Assembly (NCBI GenBank): GCA_013350335.1
Contig: CM023534.1
Span: 7,717,542-7,781,541 of the forward strand
DNA from: Chimonanthus salicifolius
Lineage: Eukaryota > Streptophyta > Magnoliopsida > Laurales > Calycanthaceae
DNA: 64,000 nucleotides
Direction of reading: 5' to 3'
Shown: piece by piece, positions 59,444-64,000 of the stretch
How positions within the stretch are numbered: position 1 is the first letter of the stretch
How the letters are laid out: each line of letters starts with the position of its first letter
Notes under the pieces: generated by a model
Seen by the model: the letters and a program-made list of their open reading frames with translations, nothing else
Told to the model about the DNA's origin: nothing
Databases searched by the model: none
Position numbers and translations under genes: made by a program

Positions 59444-59762
59444 GTAGCGATCTTTTCACGAGTATTTTGTGTAATGAGATAAGAATTTTAGAATATTTAT
59501 CCATTTTACCCTTCTACTACCATATGAAAGCATTTAAAAAATTCAATGATCCAGTTGGTGAGCCGGTTATTGATCCGATTTTTGTGATTCGATCAGTTAT
59601 CCGATTTACTGTTCTGTATGAAATAAACAGTCTCACAGATAGTGATCTGGTTTCAATGATCTGGTCAGTGAACCGATTCATACCGCAATGGAAAAGTAAA
59701 ATAGACAATATCTTAAATTTCATGTGAGATTGCACAAAACACACGTGAGAGGATCGCTATCC
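59444..59762. mobile_element. Mutator-like MITE, GCGATCC family, copy 2
   Basis: The left end GTAGCGATCTTTTCACGAG and right end (reverse complement) GGATAGCGATCCTCTCACG continue into TTTTGTG-AAT and ATTTTAC for about 80 bp. The flanks share TAAAAAAA (59436-59443 and 59763-59770). It is the same family as 28953-29372. Confidence 0.72.
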
Positions 59763-62700
59763 TAAAAAAATATTTGTAAAGTCATACTCATGTTGACTTA
59801 GAGGGGCTAATGTTAAACAGAAAAGATCCATTGAGATTTGATTTTAAGTGCCGATTTTTGTTTCCCTAATCTTAATTAAGGATGAATAAGTCCGCAAGTA
59901 TCATATATAATCTCAATTTGTCAGTGACAAATCAATTACTGAATTACCAAGATCCGACCCGACCCGACTTACTCCCAATGTATGAGTTGTCCATGAAAAC
60001 CTCCCGTGCAATTCCTAATTAAAAATTAATCCAATATTTTATCGTAATCTTTATTGGGAACATATTTCTATGCCATTATAAGGTTTTTAATTATAAGAAG
60101 CATTTGTTTTGTTTCTCTCCTTCAATTCCTGATTCCACCTTTTTTATTATTAATTTCCTTAAAAATATGCTGTTATGCACAGATGAAAGCGTCTAAGCAC
60201 GTGAATGTCGGCATTAGGTTCGTTGACTTAAGGAAACCCTGACTTAATTATGAATTAGTTTATGTTTATGTTGTATGTATAAAGGAAGCATAAGTAAAAT
60301 AAAAGGAATATATATGAATTATTACGCAACTACAGTTAATAATTGGTCGGTCAATTCTCAAGAGAAGATTTGTTGATGGATTTTTATTTGTTATATTCCA
60401 AAGACTTTTTTTGTAGCAATGGATTTACAATAGAAATTAAGAATTTTCTCGCCCCTTCACTTCGTTATCAAATGGGAATAAACAAGGGTTACCATCGTTT
60501 TCACCCTTCTACCCCTCGTCCAAATATGAACTTGACTCGAGTTGAATTTAATTGATATTTAAATGATTTTAGTTCATGTTCCACACTAAATAAAAAAATC
60601 TTAATCTATTGCCTCAAATTTTCGTATCTCAATATACTCACACGAAAGAGAAGTCCTTTTATCTTTTAATTTCTATTAAAAATTACTTTTTTTTTCCTTA
60701 TTTTTCTAATTAAAAAATTATATGAATTTGGATTAGGTCGAATAAACTAAAATCCAAGTCATGTCAAATTGAATCAATAGTTAAAAAAAATTGATTCAGA
60801 TCAAATAGAAAATCTGTTATTACCTGTACTGAAACTCACCCAAACATGGCGTCACTCATTGCTGCCCCAAATTTGTGATCTGGAGAATTTGAAATATTTG
60901 TCCCGTCCTTATCATATTAGTATTGGAAAATAAAAAATCATATAAAAATATACTAACAAATAAAAGAAAAAGATTTTAATATTAGACTTAGTTACTTGTT
61001 AGAATTTGGTCCAACCATATCATACTATATCAAAAAAAAAAAAATTGTCCAAAAATTGACTGAAAATTAAAAAAAAAAGTGATTTATGGTGATTTTGAAG
61101 GATTTACTCGCATTATGTTAGTATATATAAAAAAAAATTGTGCAAAAATTTGTGAAGTATAGAAACAATTGTTTACTAATCCAATTTTTATCAATGAGAC
61201 TTATGAGTACATGCTTTTCACTCGTATTAACAAAGGATTAACTCATTTTAAATTCACGTGTACAAACCATAGAATGCAAAATCTAAACAATATGTATGTT
61301 AAATATATTTATGCACATCTATTAGTATTATTCAGTATATTTTTAAGCCAAGAGAACATGGTCTTAGACTCACGATCAGTTTCTTCTAAACCCCTTCATC
61401 TGATTGTATCTCAATCTTAGAGATCGGTGTACTTTTTCTACAGTAGAAAAAATGAAATTTGATAAAATGATAAGTTCAGTGTCTCTTATTATAAAAACAA
61501 GACGTTCGATCGAGTTATAGGACGACCCAATGCCCGATTTTCTTGCATCAGATTTATGGAGCACTAGGGCCATTTCCATAACAATTTCGTTTGTTCAATC
61601 CCAGACCAAGTTGGACCACACCAAATTAACTCGGGATAATGTGACTGAAACTTATAAAGAATTCATTCAAAGTCAGTACGGCCTACTAATTAACTCGACT
61701 GCAAGTCAGTATGCAACCGACTAATCAAGTTTCAATCGCTGCCTTTGGATAAATGCAGAGTTGTCAAATTTTATTTTTTTTAAATTCATTTAAATTTTTT
61801 ATCTAAGAGCTGTAATTAAAAGTTTATACTAATTTATGAATTGATTCACAATAGATAATTTCTCATCAAAGCGTTTCAATTCATATATAAAAAAATTGAA
61901 ATAAAAGTCAGATACTTCTCAAAAAAATTGTCAGTTTGTTCTGAAAAAGACTTCCACGGTGTACACCAGAGCAATATGCCAAAAGGGGTGGCCTCAATTC
62001 AGAAAAAAAATAAAATAAGAGGAAGATAAGCATAATTCTTTAATTAAAATTTAACTTATTTTTTTATAGTTAAAACATTTTTTTTAATTTACGGAAGGTT
62101 CCAAAAAATACCAAAATATCAAAATAAACCGAAACACATGGCAGATTGAGCATCAGGGTCAATGTTTATGTACGGCCGGAAATGGGCGGATTGAGCTGTA
62201 CATTTGCTCAGGCGTCGGACCCGATAATTCCTACTTTCTAGAAGCATCATACAGGCATGGACCAGTTGTTTTTATTTTAATCACAACACATCTAAGCCAA
62301 GCCACGTCAGGACAAAACCAAATGCATCTGCATCTCACCAGCGTTTCAGCTAATTCCAACCGGGTTAGTGAGGGACCACCCGGGAATTGTGGGGCCCATT
62401 TTCATTCCACGTGGCAGTCAAACGAGGACTGCTTCTCCTGTTTCCACCAATGAAAGCACGAGAACACAAAGTTCAGTGGTCTGTCGGCTACCGTGCCATG
62501 AATTTTTCTTCCCAAACAATTAATATCTGTTGTTCGTACTGTACAGTTAGTTTGCTACTATTTTCAGATTCCTAAATTCAATATTGTAAGGAGGTTATGA
62601 TTTTACCGGGTATGAATGAATGTTTTTTTTTATTTTTATAATAAGAGATCTTGAATTTATCATTTTATCTATTTGTTATTTTTTAAATAATAAAAGATTT

Positions 62701-62816
62701 ACCAATAATCTTATTATTTTTATGCTTTGACAGCAATTATTGATTCACCAATAATCTTCAAACATTTTACTATTCATAGTTCATGACTTAACAAATCTTG
62801 TTTTTGAAAAATAATA
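59763..62816. other. intergenic, no gene recognised
   Basis: AT-rich. The segment 62130-62520 is more GC-rich and carries a perfect CCACGTGGCA G-box at 62407-62416, so it may be a promoter or leader remnant. No transcription unit can be modelled. Confidence 0.45.
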
Positions 62817-62962
62817 TTTCGTCTGTTCCATTTTAATTGTTTAATTTAAAATATTTGTATTTTTTAAAGAACTTTTCATATAAAACTATTATTTTATATA
62901 ATCTTATTAATTTTCAACACACTTTATACTACTTTAAAACAACTAATTTGGAATAAAAGGAG
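62817..62962. mobile_element. Stowaway MITE, 146 bp
   Basis: The left end TTTCGTCTGTTCCATTTTAA and right end (reverse complement) CTCCTTTTATTCCAAATTAG align as Stowaway-type CTCCNTYYGTYCCAAWTTA ends, each followed by TTGTTT. The flanking dinucleotide is TA on both sides (62815-62816 and 62963-62964). Confidence 0.75.
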
Positions 62963-64000
62963 TATATAATATATTAAGAGATTCATTTAAAATATCTTAA
63001 TTATATAAATAAAAGACCAAAAAATATATATTGAAAGAAGGAATGTCAAAAGATGACGCAACTATAATAATAAATCTAGTATCTGCAACTATAATTTTAA
63101 AATGAAGAGATGAAAATAAAGAGTTTAGTATAACTCAAATTTATTGATTTCTTGAGTCGAATAATGTGGGTTGAATTAAAACCCGACTCAAATTTCACCT
63201 TTAGTTGAAAGGCTACACATTGCTGGCATATAAACGGCTACTCATGACTTAGAAATTCAATTCAACCCATTCTTGTACAATACTTTTGATCATTAAGAAT
63301 TTAATACAATAAATAAATAATTTTTTATAATCCACTGGATGAATATAGCAGTTGTCAATAATCATCTGCTCAATTGTTTGCTGGTGCGCATTGGTCCAAT
63401 ATGAAATATACGGACTAAATGCGCATTCAAAAATCTTTTCTTTTTCAAATTATCTTACTTTTTATCATCAAAGATTGAAATAAATCTATATCACAGATGA
63501 TTCTTATTCAATAGCATCGATGAATTTACAAAAATATCAAGACATGACCAATCTTGTGATGACACATACGTTTTATGAGAAAGAAAAGGTACCGATCATT
63601 TCAGTACCAGACCGTTGGAATTCATTGGGAGGAGACTTTCATGCAACAAAATGGTGTCAAACTCACACCACTAAGCTCTAATAAAATCTAATTTCTCAAC
63701 AGCAAATTCAAGCTGTCTGGAACCGATCTCCGAGGAATTTTAAGCCAAAGTTTTATCAACTGTGCCTTAGAAAAAGAGCCACATGAATGAGGATAAGGAA
63801 GAAAATGAATGGTGGTCTACAAGACCATCGATTAAACTGCTCCAGAGCTCCATCAAGAGGGAAAAGACAGGCCCACCAGTTAGAGATCATGTGATTGATT
63901 CCCGTCTTGCTTTAAGATTTAAATCAAATGATCCAAACCGTTGAATCTGACCAGCTAGACAATTCTAATAGTTTGATTGAAAGCCTGCTTAAACAAATGA
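62963..64000. other. right end of window, nothing recognised
   Basis: No gene, RNA gene or bounded element. AT-rich up to about 63500; the final 400 bp are of ordinary composition and may lead to a gene outside the window. Confidence 0.45.

Overview
This is a repeat-rich plant nuclear window. The evidence is angiosperm-type gene families with GT-AG introns, an AT-rich background, and many degraded plant transposons: Ty1/copia, L1-like and RTE LINEs, tRNA-derived SINEs, hAT, Mutator-like and Stowaway elements. The species cannot be fixed from the sequence alone. Five genes can be modelled. Copia, LINE and similar coding remnants are annotated here as broken elements.

Layout: 1-9.0 kb is a transposon graveyard. 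A copia element runs off the left edge. Beside it lies a second copia interrupted by a SINE and by a LINE, and the LINE is itself interrupted by a 1156-bp hAT element. 9.5-11.9 kb holds an orphan exon, an RTE remnant, a hAT element and a SINE. 12.1-17.3 kb (+) carries an intronless PP2A-activator (PTPA)-like reading frame with untranslated exons inferred on both sides. 20.1-23.4 kb (-) carries a five-exon jasmonate ZIM-domain (JAZ/TIFY10-type) repressor with three G-boxes upstream. 24.2-31.2 kb is intergenic and rich in Mutator-like and other inverted-repeat elements. 32.1-37.7 kb (-) is a five-exon GH28 polygalacturonase with an N-terminal membrane anchor. 40.0-43.9 kb (+) is a two-exon PRK-type (pollen receptor-like kinase) LRR receptor pseudokinase. 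46.1-52.9 kb (+) is a six-exon mitochondrial COQ9 gene. 53-64 kb is intergenic with more SINEs, a 1.4-kb hAT element, MITEs and a Stowaway.

The genes do not form an operon-like unit. The PTPA-like and JAZ genes converge. The polygalacturonase and receptor kinase diverge from a 2.3-kb spacer. COQ9 follows the kinase in tandem. All five gene models keep consistent splice phases, so they are probably expressed, except that the coding status of the PTPA-like copy needs transcript support.

The most unusual items are these: the PTPA-like gene, which has lost the family's signature motifs; a Mutator-like element (9-bp near-identical target duplication) that encloses three tandem hairpin units; a hAT family whose ends are built of ATATCGGCCGATAT palindromes, with four copies in the window, three of them with 8-bp target duplications; and the three-level nested insertion, in which every junction can be read to the base.
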